The position numbers and the translations under genes are program-made. Positions 17,736 through 28,549 of a DNA stretch of 64,000 nucleotides are shown one piece after another. Location of the stretch: assembly GCF_001905885.1 (NCBI RefSeq), contig NZ_LIYH01000002.1:1107591-1171590 (forward strand), written 5' to 3'. Under the pieces are notes generated by a model. It was not told the DNA's origin. It searched no databases and saw nothing but the letters and a program-made list of their open reading frames with translations. This stretch comes from Streptomyces sp. CB03234 (GTDB lineage Bacteria > Actinomycetota > Actinomycetes > Streptomycetales > Streptomycetaceae). Within the stretch, counting starts at the first letter, position 1. Each line of letters opens with the position of its first letter.

Positions 17736-18905
17736 TCACTTCACCTCCAGCTGGAGGATCCTGTCGTCGCCCGCCCCCGGGGTGCCCCGGCCGTCCGTCT
17801 CGCTGGTGACCAGCCAGACGTTGTTCCCGCCCGCCGCCAGGACCGTGCGCAGCCGGCCGTACCGCTCTTCCAGGAACGCCTGGGGGTCCGCCGAAGGTTC
17901 CGCCCCGGCCAGCGGGATGCGCCAGAGCCGCTCGCCCCGCAGTCCCGCCATCCAGACCGAGCCCTCCGCGACGGCGAGCCCGCTCGGCGAGGCGTCGGCG
18001 GGCCTCCACTGGGCGACCGGATCGACGAAGCCGGACCTGCCGCCCTTGCCCTCCACCTCCGGCCAGCCGTAGTTCTTGCCGGGCTCGATCAGATTCAGTT
18101 CGTCCCAGGTGTTCTGCCCGAACTCGGCCGCCCACAGCCGCTTCTCGGAATCCCAGGCCAGCCCCTGCACATTGCGGTGCCCGTACGAGTAGACGACCGA
18201 GTCCGCGGAGGGATTGCCGTGCGCGGGCTGCCCGTCCGGGGTCATCCGGAGGATCTTCCCGCCCAGCGAGTCCTTGTCCTGCGCCAGGCCGGTGTCACCG
18301 GTCTCGCCCGTGCCCGCGTACAACATCTTGTCCGGGCCGAACGCGATCCGCCCGCCATTGTGGATCGTGCCCTTCGGGATGCCCCGCAGCACCGTGTCGG
18401 GCGCCCCCAACTGCTGGCCGGCCGGCTTCTTCTCGTCGTACAGCATGCGGGCGATGCGGTTGTCCGACTCGGTGGTGAAATACGCGTACACCAGGTGATC
18501 GGAGGCGTACGACGGTGAGAGCGCCAGGCCCATCAGGCCGCCCTCGCCGGCCGGCGCCACCCCCGGCACCGAGCCGATCACCGTTTTCTCACCGCTCTCC
18601 CCGTCGATCCGGGTGACCGTGCCCTCGTCGCGCGAGGCGACCAGCAGATCGCCGTCCGGCAGGGCGGCCAGGCCCCACGGCGACTTCAGCCCCTCCGTGA
18701 GCGTGGACACGACCGTCACCGTGCCCTTCGCGGGCGGCGCGGACCGCGCGGACGGAGAGGGCGACCCCGGGGGCGAGGCGGACGCGGCAGGTGGTGACCC
18801 GGCGCTCCGGTCGTCCGCGGGGCGCGCGCCCCCGTCCGACGAGCACCCGGCCGCGAGCATCAGAGCGCCAGCGGCCAACACGGCCGTCACAGCAGGACGT
18901 TGCAC
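17736..18905 (-). CDS. Lipoprotein PQQ-dependent sugar dehydrogenase family (GSDH-like)
   Basis: 389 residues. The GTG start gives a lipoprotein signal with lipobox LAAGC (MQRPAVTAVLAAGALMLAAG then C), so it is anchored on the outer face of the membrane. A Pro/Ser-rich linker follows. The rest is a six-bladed beta-propeller of the glucose/sorbosone dehydrogenase type: PWGLAALPDGDLLVA, GEGGLMGLALSP, NGGRIAFGPDKMLYAGTG, HRNVQGLAWD and GKNYGWPEVEG are family landmarks. It would oxidise an aldose or related sugar with PQQ. The natural substrate is unknown and some family members may not bind PQQ. Confidence 0.9.
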   Translation of the reverse strand: MQRPAVTAVLAAGALMLAAGCSSDGGARPADDRSAGSPPAASASPPGSPSPSARSAPPAKGTVTVVSTLTEGLKSPWGLAALPDGDLLVASRDEGTVTRIDGESGEKTVIGSVPGVAPAGEGGLMGLALSPSYASDHLVYAYFTTESDNRIARMLYDEKKPAGQQLGAPDTVLRGIPKGTIHNGGRIAFGPDKMLYAGTGETGDTGLAQDKDSLGGKILRMTPDGQPAHGNPSADSVVYSYGHRNVQGLAWDSEKRLWAAEFGQNTWDELNLIEPGKNYGWPEVEGKGGRSGFVDPVAQWRPADASPSGLAVAEGSVWMAGLRGERLWRIPLAGAEPSADPQAFLEERYGRLRTVLAAGGNNVWLVTSETDGRGTPGAGDDRILQLEVK

Positions 18906-19008
18906 AGTTCCGATCCCTTCAACGGCGGTGTGAGCTGCATGCCTACTCTTGATACACCGCTCGCGCCGATCACGTTCCCGTGTCCGGCCGGAGATTCCGT
19001 CCCGGGAA

Positions 19009-20022
19009 TCAGTCCCACGACCCCCGCGCCGGCGGCAGCGCCGCGATCTCCGCCAGGTCCTCCGCCGTCAGCGACAGCCCGGCCGCCCGCGCGTTCTCCA
19101 CCGCCCACCGCTCGTGCTTCGTCCCCGGCACCGGTACGACGTGCCGACCCCGCCCCAGCACCCACGCCAGCGCCACCTGCGCCGGCGTCACCCCGGCCGC
19201 CTCGCCACCGTGCCGCTCGGCCACCCGCCGCAGCCCCACCACGATCGGCTGGTTCGCGGCCATCATCTCGGCCGTGAACCGGGGGTGCCGAGCCCGCAGG
19301 TCCTCCGGCTCGAAGCCACCGCCCGGCGTCAGCGTCCCGGTCAGGAAGCCGTTCCCGAGCGGCATCGCCGCCAGGAACCCCACGCCCCGCGACGCGCACC
19401 AGGGCAGCAGCCGCCGCAACGGCTCCGGCGACCACACCGACAGCTCGGCCTGCACCGCGCTCACCGGGAACACCTGCTGGACCCGCTCCAGCTGCCGAAT
19501 CGTTCCCTCATAAAGATCCGTGCCCGGACCGGCGCGGCGCGGCGAGCGGACCGCCATCGCGCACAGGCCCAGCGCCCGCACTTTCCCGGCCGTCACCAGC
19601 TCCGCCATCGCGCCCCAGGTCTCCTCGACCGGCACCTCCGGATTTGCGCGGTGCAACTGGTACAGGTCGATGACGTCGGTCTGGAGCCGCCGCAGCGAGG
19701 CGTCGCACGCCCGCCGCACATACCCCGGACGGCCGTTGGCCACGATGTGCTGCTCCCCGACGAGCAGCCCGCACTTCGTCGACACGAAGGCATCCGCCCG
19801 GCGCTCCCTGAGCACCCGGCCCAGCAGCAGCTCATTGGTGAAGGGCCCGTACATGTCGGCCGTGTCGAGCAGCGTCACCCCGGCGTCCAGCGCGGCGTGC
19901 ACGGTGCGCAAGGAGCGGTCGCCGCGCTGTTGCGAGGCGCTGTACGCCCAGCTCATCGGCATGCAGCCGAGGCCGATAGCACCTACTTCGAGCGCCGTCG
20001 CCCCGATTGTCCTGCGCTCCAA
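19009..20022 (-). CDS. Aldo/keto reductase
   Basis: 337 residues from a TTG at 20022, with AAGGAGG about 11 bases upstream. It has the AKR TIM-barrel: N-terminal MERRTIGATALEVGAIGLGC, then LLDTADMYGPFTNE carrying catalytic Asp and Tyr, FVSTKCG with the Lys, and YQLHRANPEVP with the His. The C-terminal VVPVPGTK forms the NADPH phosphate site. Substrate is unassigned; such enzymes reduce sugar aldehydes, ketones and lactols. It diverges from the 2-hydroxyacid dehydrogenase gene across only 47 bases, so the two promoters must overlap. Confidence 0.92.
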   Translation of the reverse strand: MERRTIGATALEVGAIGLGCMPMSWAYSASQQRGDRSLRTVHAALDAGVTLLDTADMYGPFTNELLLGRVLRERRADAFVSTKCGLLVGEQHIVANGRPGYVRRACDASLRRLQTDVIDLYQLHRANPEVPVEETWGAMAELVTAGKVRALGLCAMAVRSPRRAGPGTDLYEGTIRQLERVQQVFPVSAVQAELSVWSPEPLRRLLPWCASRGVGFLAAMPLGNGFLTGTLTPGGGFEPEDLRARHPRFTAEMMAANQPIVVGLRRVAERHGGEAAGVTPAQVALAWVLGRGRHVVPVPGTKHERWAVENARAAGLSLTAEDLAEIAALPPARGSWD

Positions 20023-20069
20023 CTCCCCGTACCCCTCCTTGTGCCGCTCCCCAAACTAACCTCCTGACC
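20023..20069. promoter_or_regulatory. Short divergent promoter region
   Basis: 47 bases between two divergent start codons. On the + strand TAACCT (20057-20062) lies 7 bases before the ATG at 20070, consistent with a leaderless transcript. On the - strand the AAGGAGG for the reductase fills 20034-20040. Confidence 0.45.
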
Positions 20070-21020
20070 ATGACTGCTGACGTGTGGCTCCCCATTCCGG
20101 CCGACGAGATAGACGGGCTCCCCGACCCCGCCGAGTCCGGCCTGACCTACCGCTTCTGGGACGGCGGCCCGGACTTCCCGGCCGACCCGGCCGACTGTGT
20201 GTTCTACGTCGTGCCCTACATGAAGGGCACGGAGATCGCGGTGCGCCCGATGGCCGCCATGACCTCCCTGCGCGTCGTCCAGACCCTCTCGGCGGGCACC
20301 GACCACGTGACCCCGGGGCTCGGCTCGCTGCCCGCGGGTGTGGCGCTGTGCAACGCCAAGGGCGTCCACGAGGCCAGCACCGCCGAGCTGACCCTCGCAC
20401 TGATCCTCGCCTCGCTGCGCGGCATCCCCGGCTTCGTGCGCGGCCAGGACAAGGAGGAGTGGCGGGCCGGTTTCTACCCCGCCCTCGCCGACAAATCCGT
20501 CCTGATCGTGGGGTACGGATCGATCGGCGCGGCCATCGAGGACCGGCTCGCGCCCTTTGAGTGCGCGCGGGTGGCGCGCGTCGCGCGCTCCGCGCGCACC
20601 ACCGAGCGCGGCCCCGTGCAGGCGCTCGCGGACCTTTCCGCACTCCTGCCGCACGCCGATGTCGTCATCCTGTCCACCCCGCTGACCCCCGACACCCACC
20701 ACCTCGTAGACGCCGGCTTCCTGGCCCGGATGAAGGACGGTGCCCTGCTCGTGAACGTGGCGCGCGGCCCCGTCGTCGACACCAAGGCGCTCCTCGCCGA
20801 GGCCCAGAGCGGCCGGATCAGCGCCGCGCTCGACGTCACCGACCCCGAACCGCTGCCCGCCGGCCACCCGCTGTGGCACGCCCCGGGCGTATTGATCAGC
20901 CCCCACGTCGGCGGATCGACCTCGGCGTTCATGCCCCGCGCGAAGCGTCTCATCGCCGGACAGCTCACCCGTTTCGCCGAGCGCGCACCGCTGCGGAACA
21001 CCGTCCTGACCACCGGCTGA
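20070..21020 (+). CDS. D-isomer-specific 2-hydroxyacid dehydrogenase
   Basis: 316 residues from the ATG at 20070 (MTADVWLPIPADEIDGLPDP). NAD-binding Rossmann motif VGYGSIGAAIEDRL (about residue 150). The catalytic set is complete: Arg in NVARGPVVD (about 234), Glu in DVTDPEPLPAGHPLW (about 263) and His in ISPHVGGST (about 283). It would interconvert a 2-oxoacid and its D-2-hydroxyacid with NAD(P)H. The specific acid is not clear from sequence; glyoxylate or hydroxypyruvate reduction is the usual default for this subgroup. Confidence 0.92.
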   Translation: MTADVWLPIPADEIDGLPDPAESGLTYRFWDGGPDFPADPADCVFYVVPYMKGTEIAVRPMAAMTSLRVVQTLSAGTDHVTPGLGSLPAGVALCNAKGVHEASTAELTLALILASLRGIPGFVRGQDKEEWRAGFYPALADKSVLIVGYGSIGAAIEDRLAPFECARVARVARSARTTERGPVQALADLSALLPHADVVILSTPLTPDTHHLVDAGFLARMKDGALLVNVARGPVVDTKALLAEAQSGRISAALDVTDPEPLPAGHPLWHAPGVLISPHVGGSTSAFMPRAKRLIAGQLTRFAERAPLRNTVLTTG

Positions 21021-21057
21021 ACACGCTCCGAAGCGATATGGGCGCCGTGCGTGCCCA

Positions 21058-21111
21058 TAACACTGATGATCGTCACGGAGCGTAGAGCACCCCTGTCCCT
21101 GAGTGACGATC
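21058..21111 (+). promoter_or_regulatory. cdgF upstream region: half BldD-like site and 9-bp inverted repeat
   Basis: TAACACTG at 21058-21065 matches the left half of the BldD consensus as I recall it (TNACNCWG), while the right half is poor. GATCGTCAC (21068-21076) and GTGACGATC (21103-21111) are a perfect 9-bp inverted repeat 26 bases apart. It lies 60-113 bases upstream of the cdgF start. Confidence 0.4.
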
Positions 21112-21170
21112 CTGGTGTATCGTCCCGATCTGGGGGCCGCGTCGAGCACGGACCGGCGCAGGGGAGCGAC

Positions 21171-24100
21171 GTGATTGCCGATCAGAATCCGAGGGGGGCG
21201 ACGGGCGATGCACGGTCGATGGGCTTGGGCGAACGAACCGACGCGACGGGGCAGCCGACTGCGACCCCCGACCGCGTCCCGGCCGCCGGAGGCGCGGCTG
21301 TCGAAGGCGCGGACGCCGCACGGACCCGACCCGCGCGCGGCGGTGTCCCCGTGAGCGCCCCGGGGGTGCTCATCGAGCGGCCGCCCGTCTCCGGCGGCGG
21401 CGCCGACGACGCGGCGGGTGGCGGCACGGGCGGCCTGCTGTGCCAACTGCTCCTCGCCGTGCTGTGCGGAGGCTACGCCGCCGGGGCAGCCGTCGGCTGG
21501 GGCTCCGAGGAAGTGGCCCTGATCATGGGCGACTTCGGCCTCAGCGCCGCCGCACTGGTCGCCTCCGTCTCGTGCTTCCTCTACGCACGCACGCGTGGCA
21601 GCCGTTTCCGGCCCGCCTGGCTGCTGTTCGCCTTCTCCTCGGCGATGGCGGCCGGGGGGAACACCGTCTGGGGCTGGTACGAGGTCGTGCTCGACCGCGC
21701 CGTGCCGCAGCCGTCCCTCGCCGACCTGTTCTTCCTGCTCTTCGCGCCGCCCGCCATCGTCGGGCTGCTCGTCCTCGCCAAGCGGCCGGTCACCCGCGCC
21801 GGATGGATCTGCCTCGGCCTGGACTCCTGGCTGATCGGCGGCTCGCTGCTGACCCTGTCCTGGAGCCTGGCCCTCGCCCACACCGCCCGCTTCGAGGGCG
21901 AGAGCGTCGCACGGGCCGCGCTGTCCCTCGCGTACCCGCTGCTGGACATCGTGCTGGTGAGCATGGTGCTCGCGCTGCACTTCCGGCGCTCCCAGGCCAA
22001 CCGGTCCGCCGTCCACACCGCCATCGCCGCACTCGCCCTGACGGTGCTGTGCGACGCCCTGTTCACCTCGCCGCTGCTGCGCGAGCACTACCGCTCCGGC
22101 CAGCTTCTCGACGCGGGCTGGTTCGCCGGCTCCCTCCTCCTGGCCTACGCCCCCTGGGGCGCCAACCGCGCCCCCGAGAGCCCCGCCCCGCCGCGGGGGC
22201 CCCGCCAGCCCAGCCGTCCCATCGCCGGGTCGCTCGCCGCCCTCACGCCCTACCTGGCGGCCGCGGTGTGCACGCTCGGCATCCTGTACAACGTCATCGA
22301 GGACCGCACGGTGGACCGCGTCGTCGTCTTCACCGCGTGCACGGTGGTGCTCGCCCTGGTCGTACGCCAGGGGATCATGCTCCTCGACAACATCGCCCTC
22401 ACCCATGAACTGGCCCAGAAGGAGAACCACTTCCGGTCCCTGGTGCAGGGCTCCAGCGACGTCATCATGATCGCCGCCCCCAACGGGGTGCTGCGCTATG
22501 TCAGCCCGGCCGCGTCCGGCGTGTACGGGCGGGAGGCCGACGAGCTCATCGGCTCCGAGCTCGCCTCCCTCATCCATCCCGAGGACCTCGGCGGTGTCGT
22601 GCACGAGGTACGGCGGTTCCTGGCCGCTCCTCCTTCGGAGGAGCCCACGACCCGCATCGAATGCCGCTTCAAGTCCGGCACCGGCGAGTGGCTCAACGTC
22701 GAGTCCACCGTCAACCGCCACCAGGGCGGTTTGATCTTCAACAGCCGGGACGTCACCGAACGGGTCCGCCTCCAGGCGCAGCTCCAGCACAACGCGGAAC
22801 ACGACCCGCTCACCGACCTGCCCAACCGCGCCCTGTTCACCCAGCGCGTCCGCCAGGCGCTCAGCGGCCGCCGCGCGGGCGACGCCGGCACCGCCGTGCT
22901 CTTCATCGACCTGGACGGCTTCAAGGGCGTCAACGACCGCCTCGGCCACCAGGCGGGCGACGAGCTGCTCATCCAGGCCGCCCGCCGCCTCCAGGACTCC
23001 GTACGGGCCGGGGACACCGCCGCCCGCCTCGGCGGCGACGAGTTCGCCGCCCTGATCCTCGGCGACGGCAACCCCGACCAGTCCGCGCGGGAGCCGCAGG
23101 TCCACGAGATCGCAGACCGGCTGCGGCTCACGCTCTCGCAGCCGTACCGGATCGAGGGCCAGGAGGTACGGGTCGCCGCGTCCATCGGCGTCGCCTTCGC
23201 CGAGGCCGGCATCAGCGCCGGAGACCTCCTCCGCAACGCGGACCTCGCCATGTACCGGGCCAAGGCGGGCGGCAAGAACCGCGTCGAGCTGTACGCGCCC
23301 CAGATGCAGGCCGATGTCGCACGCCGCACGGAACCGGCCGGCCGGACGCGTACCACCGCCACCGCTACCGCCACCGCCCCTGCCGCCACGGCCGCCACCA
23401 CCGCCAAGGACGGCGAGTTCGTGCTCCTGCACCAGCCCGTGGTGGACCTCGCCACCGGCCGGATCGCCGCCGTCGCCGCGCAGGCCCGCTGGCGCTCCGC
23501 CCAGGGCATCCTGTTCACCCCGGCCGAGTACCTCCGGGTGGCGGACGACGCCGAGCGCGCCGCCGAGCTCGGCAGCCGGCTCCTCGAAGAGGCCGTCGAG
23601 CAGGCCGCCGAGCGCGCCAGGGTCGGCCACCGCGCGCCCGTGTCGGTGCGCTTCCCGGCCCGCAAACTGGTCGACCGGTCCATGCCGCTCGGCACCGTCG
23701 AAGCCCTGCTGACCACGTACGAACTGCCGTCGGGCTCCCTGATCATCGAGCTGTCCGACAGCGACCCGCGGATCTCCTTCGACGAGCTGGAGCGGCGCCT
23801 GGCCGGCCTGCGAAGGCTGGGCGTACGCATCGCGCTCGACGGATTCGGCAGCGGATACGCCGCGATCAACGCGCTCCGGCGGCTCCCGGTGGACATACTG
23901 AAACTGGACAGAGGCCTGGTCGAGGGCGTCGTCGAATCGGCCCGGCTGCACAAGATCACCAGCGGGCTGCTCCGCATCGCCTGTGACCTCGGCATGCAGT
24001 CCGTGGCCGACGGTGTCGACGTACCGGAGCAGGTCCTGGCGCTACGCGCGATGGGGTGCACCCATGGGCAGGGAATGGCCTTCTCCGGCCCCCTCGACGA

Positions 24101-24605
24101 GTACCGGCTGCGCCGCGCCCTGGTCCGGGACGAGTTCCCCGTACCCGGCGGGGCCGCCGTGCCGGTGCTCACCGGGGGTGCCCGCGGGAAGCCCCTCCCG
24201 GGTGCCATCCCCGCCGGCTACCAGAGCGTCCAGGGCCTCCTCCCGAACGCCCGTCCCGGCGCCCTCCCGACCGGCGTCCCGAACGGTGTCCCGAGCCCCG
24301 CGTCGACCACCGCCCCCAGCGCCGCCCCAGGCGCCGCACCAGGCGCCGCACCAGGCGCCGCGTCCAGCGCCGCACCAGGCGCCGCGCCCGGCACCGTACC
24401 CACAGGGCCGGACGCCGCGCCCGCCACAGGGGCCGGTGCCAGGCCCGGCGGCCCCGCGCCCGGTGGCACCTCCGGCGCCCTCCCCGGGACCCTCGCCGGC
24501 ACCGTCCCCCATGCCCTACCCACCGCCCTCCCGAGCGCCCTCCCGGCGATGCGCTCGCCCCACCCGCTTCGTTCACATAATGAGACTCGCGTCCCACCCA
24601 CTTGA
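21171..24605 (+). CDS. cdgF: Membrane PAS-GGDEF-(degenerate EAL) protein, CdgF-like
   Basis: 1144 residues from the GTG at 21171 (GGGGAG upstream). Order: disordered head (1-85), several transmembrane helices (about 86-400), PAS (about 420-530; LVQGSSDVIMIAAPNG), GGDEF (RLGGDEFAALIL, motif at 621) with an intact RxxD I-site (RAGD), then an EAL-like domain (about 750-1000). The EAL domain looks catalytically dead: EAL is replaced in AAQARW, the Asn of NVS is lost (VRFPA), DDFGTG reads DGFGSG, and AEGVE reads ADGVD. The last ~150 residues are Ala/Pro/Gly repeats. It lies directly upstream of ilvB as S. coelicolor CdgF (SCO5511) does, from memory. Likely a diguanylate cyclase with a c-di-GMP-binding or regulatory EAL. 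Confidence 0.85.
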   Translation: MIADQNPRGATGDARSMGLGERTDATGQPTATPDRVPAAGGAAVEGADAARTRPARGGVPVSAPGVLIERPPVSGGGADDAAGGGTGGLLCQLLLAVLCGGYAAGAAVGWGSEEVALIMGDFGLSAAALVASVSCFLYARTRGSRFRPAWLLFAFSSAMAAGGNTVWGWYEVVLDRAVPQPSLADLFFLLFAPPAIVGLLVLAKRPVTRAGWICLGLDSWLIGGSLLTLSWSLALAHTARFEGESVARAALSLAYPLLDIVLVSMVLALHFRRSQANRSAVHTAIAALALTVLCDALFTSPLLREHYRSGQLLDAGWFAGSLLLAYAPWGANRAPESPAPPRGPRQPSRPIAGSLAALTPYLAAAVCTLGILYNVIEDRTVDRVVVFTACTVVLALVVRQGIMLLDNIALTHELAQKENHFRSLVQGSSDVIMIAAPNGVLRYVSPAASGVYGREADELIGSELASLIHPEDLGGVVHEVRRFLAAPPSEEPTTRIECRFKSGTGEWLNVESTVNRHQGGLIFNSRDVTERVRLQAQLQHNAEHDPLTDLPNRALFTQRVRQALSGRRAGDAGTAVLFIDLDGFKGVNDRLGHQAGDELLIQAARRLQDSVRAGDTAARLGGDEFAALILGDGNPDQSAREPQVHEIADRLRLTLSQPYRIEGQEVRVAASIGVAFAEAGISAGDLLRNADLAMYRAKAGGKNRVELYAPQMQADVARRTEPAGRTRTTATATATAPAATAATTAKDGEFVLLHQPVVDLATGRIAAVAAQARWRSAQGILFTPAEYLRVADDAERAAELGSRLLEEAVEQAAERARVGHRAPVSVRFPARKLVDRSMPLGTVEALLTTYELPSGSLIIELSDSDPRISFDELERRLAGLRRLGVRIALDGFGSGYAAINALRRLPVDILKLDRGLVEGVVESARLHKITSGLLRIACDLGMQSVADGVDVPEQVLALRAMGCTHGQGMAFSGPLDEYRLRRALVRDEFPVPGGAAVPVLTGGARGKPLPGAIPAGYQSVQGLLPNARPGALPTGVPNGVPSPASTTAPSAAPGAAPGAAPGAASSAAPGAAPGTVPTGPDAAPATGAGARPGGPAPGGTSGALPGTLAGTVPHALPTALPSALPAMRSPHPLRSHNETRVPPT
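24310..24400 (+). repeat. In-frame 15-bp repeat in the cdgF tail
   Basis: Tandem GCACCAGGCGCCGCA-like units encode repeated Ala-Pro-Gly-Ala-Ala. The repeat is in frame with cdgF and gives a flexible Ala/Pro/Gly C-terminal tail. The unit count is likely to vary between strains. Confidence 0.75.
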
Positions 24606-24638
24606 CACTGGTAGTGCGCCGGGGGGAGGGTCAATGCC

Positions 24639-24680
24639 ATGCGCACCCGAATTCTCGTACTTGGAAAGCGCGTCGGCTGA
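24639..24680 (+). CDS. ilvB leader peptide
   Basis: A 13-codon frame, MRTRILVLGKRVG, with GGAGGG 9 bases before its ATG. It contains Ile-Leu-Val-Leu in a row and a further Val, which is what a branched-chain amino acid attenuator needs as a sensing run. A terminator follows 42 bases after its stop and ilvB starts 68 bases after that terminator. Starvation for Ile, Val or Leu would stall ribosomes on the run and favour an alternative fold that spares the terminator. I remember the same peptide upstream of ilvB in other Streptomyces. Confidence 0.88.
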   Translation: MRTRILVLGKRVG

Positions 24681-24722
24681 GCACGGCCTGATGACGGCCC
24701 TGCAGACCCACACCGGCGCGCT

Positions 24723-24756
24723 CCCCTCGCTTGCCTCACGGCACGAGGGGTTTTTT
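24723..24756 (+). terminator. ilvB attenuator terminator
   Basis: Stem CCCCTCG (24723-24729) with CGAGGGG (24744-24750), extended inside by TGCC/GGCA across a two-base bulge, followed directly by six T (24751-24756). This is a classical intrinsic terminator, rare in such GC-rich DNA, placed between the leader peptide and ilvB. Confidence 0.92.
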
Positions 24757-24824
24757 GTTGCACTGGCACTCGAGCCAACCCAGCTAACCTCGCGAAAACC
24801 CTCAGCTTCGAGAAGAGAATGCCG

Positions 24825-26678
24825 ATGACCGAGCAGGCCACCGGGGCCCACCATCCGCAGCCGCGGGCCCGTAACGGCGGACAGCCCTCCGCCACCGTTG
24901 AGCACGTCACGGGTGCGCAGTCCCTCATCCGTTCTCTCGAGGAAGTGGGCGCCGAGACGGTATTCGGCATCCCCGGCGGCGCCATCCTCCCCGCATACGA
25001 CCCGATGATGGACTCCACCCGGGTCCGTCACATCCTCGTGCGCCACGAGCAGGGTGCGGGTCACGCCGCGACCGGCTACGCCCAGGCGACCGGCAAGGTC
25101 GGTGTCTGCATCGCCACCTCCGGGCCCGGTGCCACCAACCTGGTCACCCCGATCGCCGACGCGCACATGGACTCCGTCCCGCTGGTCGCGATCACCGGTC
25201 AGGTCGCCTCCAAGGCGATCGGCACGGACGCCTTCCAGGAGGCGGACATCTGCGGCATCACCATGCCGATCACCAAGCACAACTTCCTGGTCACCAAGCC
25301 CGAGGACATCCCCAAGACGATCGCCGAGGCGTTCCACATCGCCTCCACCGGCCGCCCCGGTCCGGTCCTGGTCGACATCGCCAAGGACGCCCTCCAGGCC
25401 AAGACCACCTTCAGCTGGCCGCCGCAGCTCGACCTGCCCGGCTACCGCCCGGTGACCAAGCCGCACGCCAAGCAGATCCGCGAGGCCGCCAAGCTGATCA
25501 CCCAGGCCAAGCGGCCCGTCCTGTACGTCGGCGGCGGCGTCCTCAAGGCCGGCGCCACCGCCGAGCTGAAGGTACTCGCCGAGCTGACGGAGGCGCCCGT
25601 CACGACCACGCTGATGGCGCTGGGCGCGTTCCCCGACAGCCACCCCCTGCACGTGGGCATGCCCGGCATGCACGGTGCCGTCACGGCCGTCACGGCGCTG
25701 CAGAAGGCCGACCTGATCGTCGCCCTCGGCGCCCGCTTCGACGACCGCGTCACCGGCAAGCTGGACAGCTTCGCTCCCTTCGCCAAGATCGTCCACGCGG
25801 ACATCGACCCGGCCGAGATCGGCAAGAACCGCGCCGCAGACGTGCCGATCGTCGGTGACGCCCGCGAGGTCATCGCCGACCTGGTCCAGGCCGTCCAGGC
25901 CGAGTACAGCGAGGGCAACAAGGGCGACTACAGCGCCTGGTGGAAGGACCTCAGCCGCTGGCGCGACACCTACCCGCTGGGCTACGAGCAGCCGGAGGAC
26001 GGCTCGCTCGCCCCGCAGCAGGTCATCCAGCGCATCGGGCAGCTCGCCCCCGAGGGCACCATCTACGCGGCCGGTGTCGGCCAGCACCAGATGTGGGCCG
26101 CCCACTTCATCAACTACGAGAAGCCCGCCACCTGGCTGAACTCCGGCGGCGCCGGAACCATGGGCTACGCCGTGCCGGCCGCCATGGGCGCCAAGGCGGG
26201 CATGCCGGACCGCACGGTCTGGGCCATCGACGGCGACGGCTGCTTCCAGATGACCAATCAGGAACTGGTCACCTGCGCGCTCAACAACATCCCGATCAAG
26301 GTCGCCATCATCAACAACGGCGCGCTCGGGATGGTCCGCCAGTGGCAGACCCTCTTCTACAACCAGCGCTACTCCAACACCGTGCTGCACTCCGGCCCCG
26401 AGGCGGACGGCAAGCAGCCCAGCGCCGGCACCCGCGTCCCGGACTTCGTGAAGCTGTCCGAGGCCATGGGCTGCGTGGCGATCCGCTGCGAGCGCCCGGA
26501 GGACCTGGACAAGGTCATCCAGGAGGCGAACGCCATCAACGACCGCCCGGTCGTCATCGACTTCATCGTCCACGAGGACGCCCAGGTGTGGCCCATGGTC
26601 GCCGCCGGCACCTCCAACGACGAGGTCATGGCCGCCCGCGGCGTCCGCCCCGACTTCGGCGACAACGAAGACGACTGA
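24825..26678 (+). CDS. ilvB: Acetolactate synthase large (catalytic) subunit
   Basis: 617 residues from the second of two close ATGs, giving [14 protein letters not shown], the usual Streptomyces start. TPP- and FAD-dependent AHAS makes acetolactate or acetohydroxybutyrate for valine, leucine and isoleucine. Landmarks: [13 protein letters not shown] with the later catalytic Glu in [14 protein letters not shown], the FAD region [12 protein letters not shown], and the TPP-Mg motif starting [14 protein letters not shown] and ending in the INNGALG region (about 466-505). Expression is very likely controlled by the leader peptide and terminator upstream. ilvN starts 21 bases after its stop. Confidence 0.97.
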   Translation: MTEQATGAHHPQPRARNGGQPSATVEHVTGAQSLIRSLEEVGAETVFGIPGGAILPAYDPMMDSTRVRHILVRHEQGAGHAATGYAQATGKVGVCIATSGPGATNLVTPIADAHMDSVPLVAITGQVASKAIGTDAFQEADICGITMPITKHNFLVTKPEDIPKTIAEAFHIASTGRPGPVLVDIAKDALQAKTTFSWPPQLDLPGYRPVTKPHAKQIREAAKLITQAKRPVLYVGGGVLKAGATAELKVLAELTEAPVTTTLMALGAFPDSHPLHVGMPGMHGAVTAVTALQKADLIVALGARFDDRVTGKLDSFAPFAKIVHADIDPAEIGKNRAADVPIVGDAREVIADLVQAVQAEYSEGNKGDYSAWWKDLSRWRDTYPLGYEQPEDGSLAPQQVIQRIGQLAPEGTIYAAGVGQHQMWAAHFINYEKPATWLNSGGAGTMGYAVPAAMGAKAGMPDRTVWAIDGDGCFQMTNQELVTCALNNIPIKVAIINNGALGMVRQWQTLFYNQRYSNTVLHSGPEADGKQPSAGTRVPDFVKLSEAMGCVAIRCERPEDLDKVIQEANAINDRPVVIDFIVHEDAQVWPMVAAGTSNDEVMAARGVRPDFGDNEDD

Positions 26679-26699
26679 GAGAGAGCTGAGTCAAGAAAC

Positions 26700-28300
<1,601 letters not shown>

Positions 28301-28310
28301 GCCTCATGGC

Positions 28311-28340
28311 GGCGGGTCCGGACAGACGTCCGGGCCCGCC
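28311..28340 (+). terminator. Terminator after ilvC
   Basis: 13-bp stem, arms 28311-28323 and 28328-28340, with one G-T wobble and the loop AGAC. It closes the ilvBNC unit 10 bases after the ilvC stop. Confidence 0.85.
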
Positions 28341-28549
28341 CGTCTTCATGGGACGGGTCATTGGACTGACTGTCCAACCACGGACGGGTGATCCTTCCGC
28401 CGCGGCGGAAAGGATGTCACTCACCACCACTACACTTCTCAACACATACGCGTCAGGCCCACAGCGTCGTGCGTCTTCCACGCGGCAAGCCCCCTCCACC
28501 GCATGCGGCCGTCGGGACGGCCGTCCGCACTGGACTTGTGAGGACCCAC

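Noticed and set aside
19983..23951. A 1322-codon open frame on the - strand
   Set aside because: It is the GC-bias shadow of the hydroxyacid dehydrogenase and cdgF genes on the + strand. The + strand translations carry full catalytic motifs and the - strand one does not.
24602..24607. TTGACA as the ilvB -35 box
   Set aside because: No acceptable -10 lies 16-19 bases downstream, where the sequence is a run of G. The real promoter may be the weaker CATAAT region near 24575.
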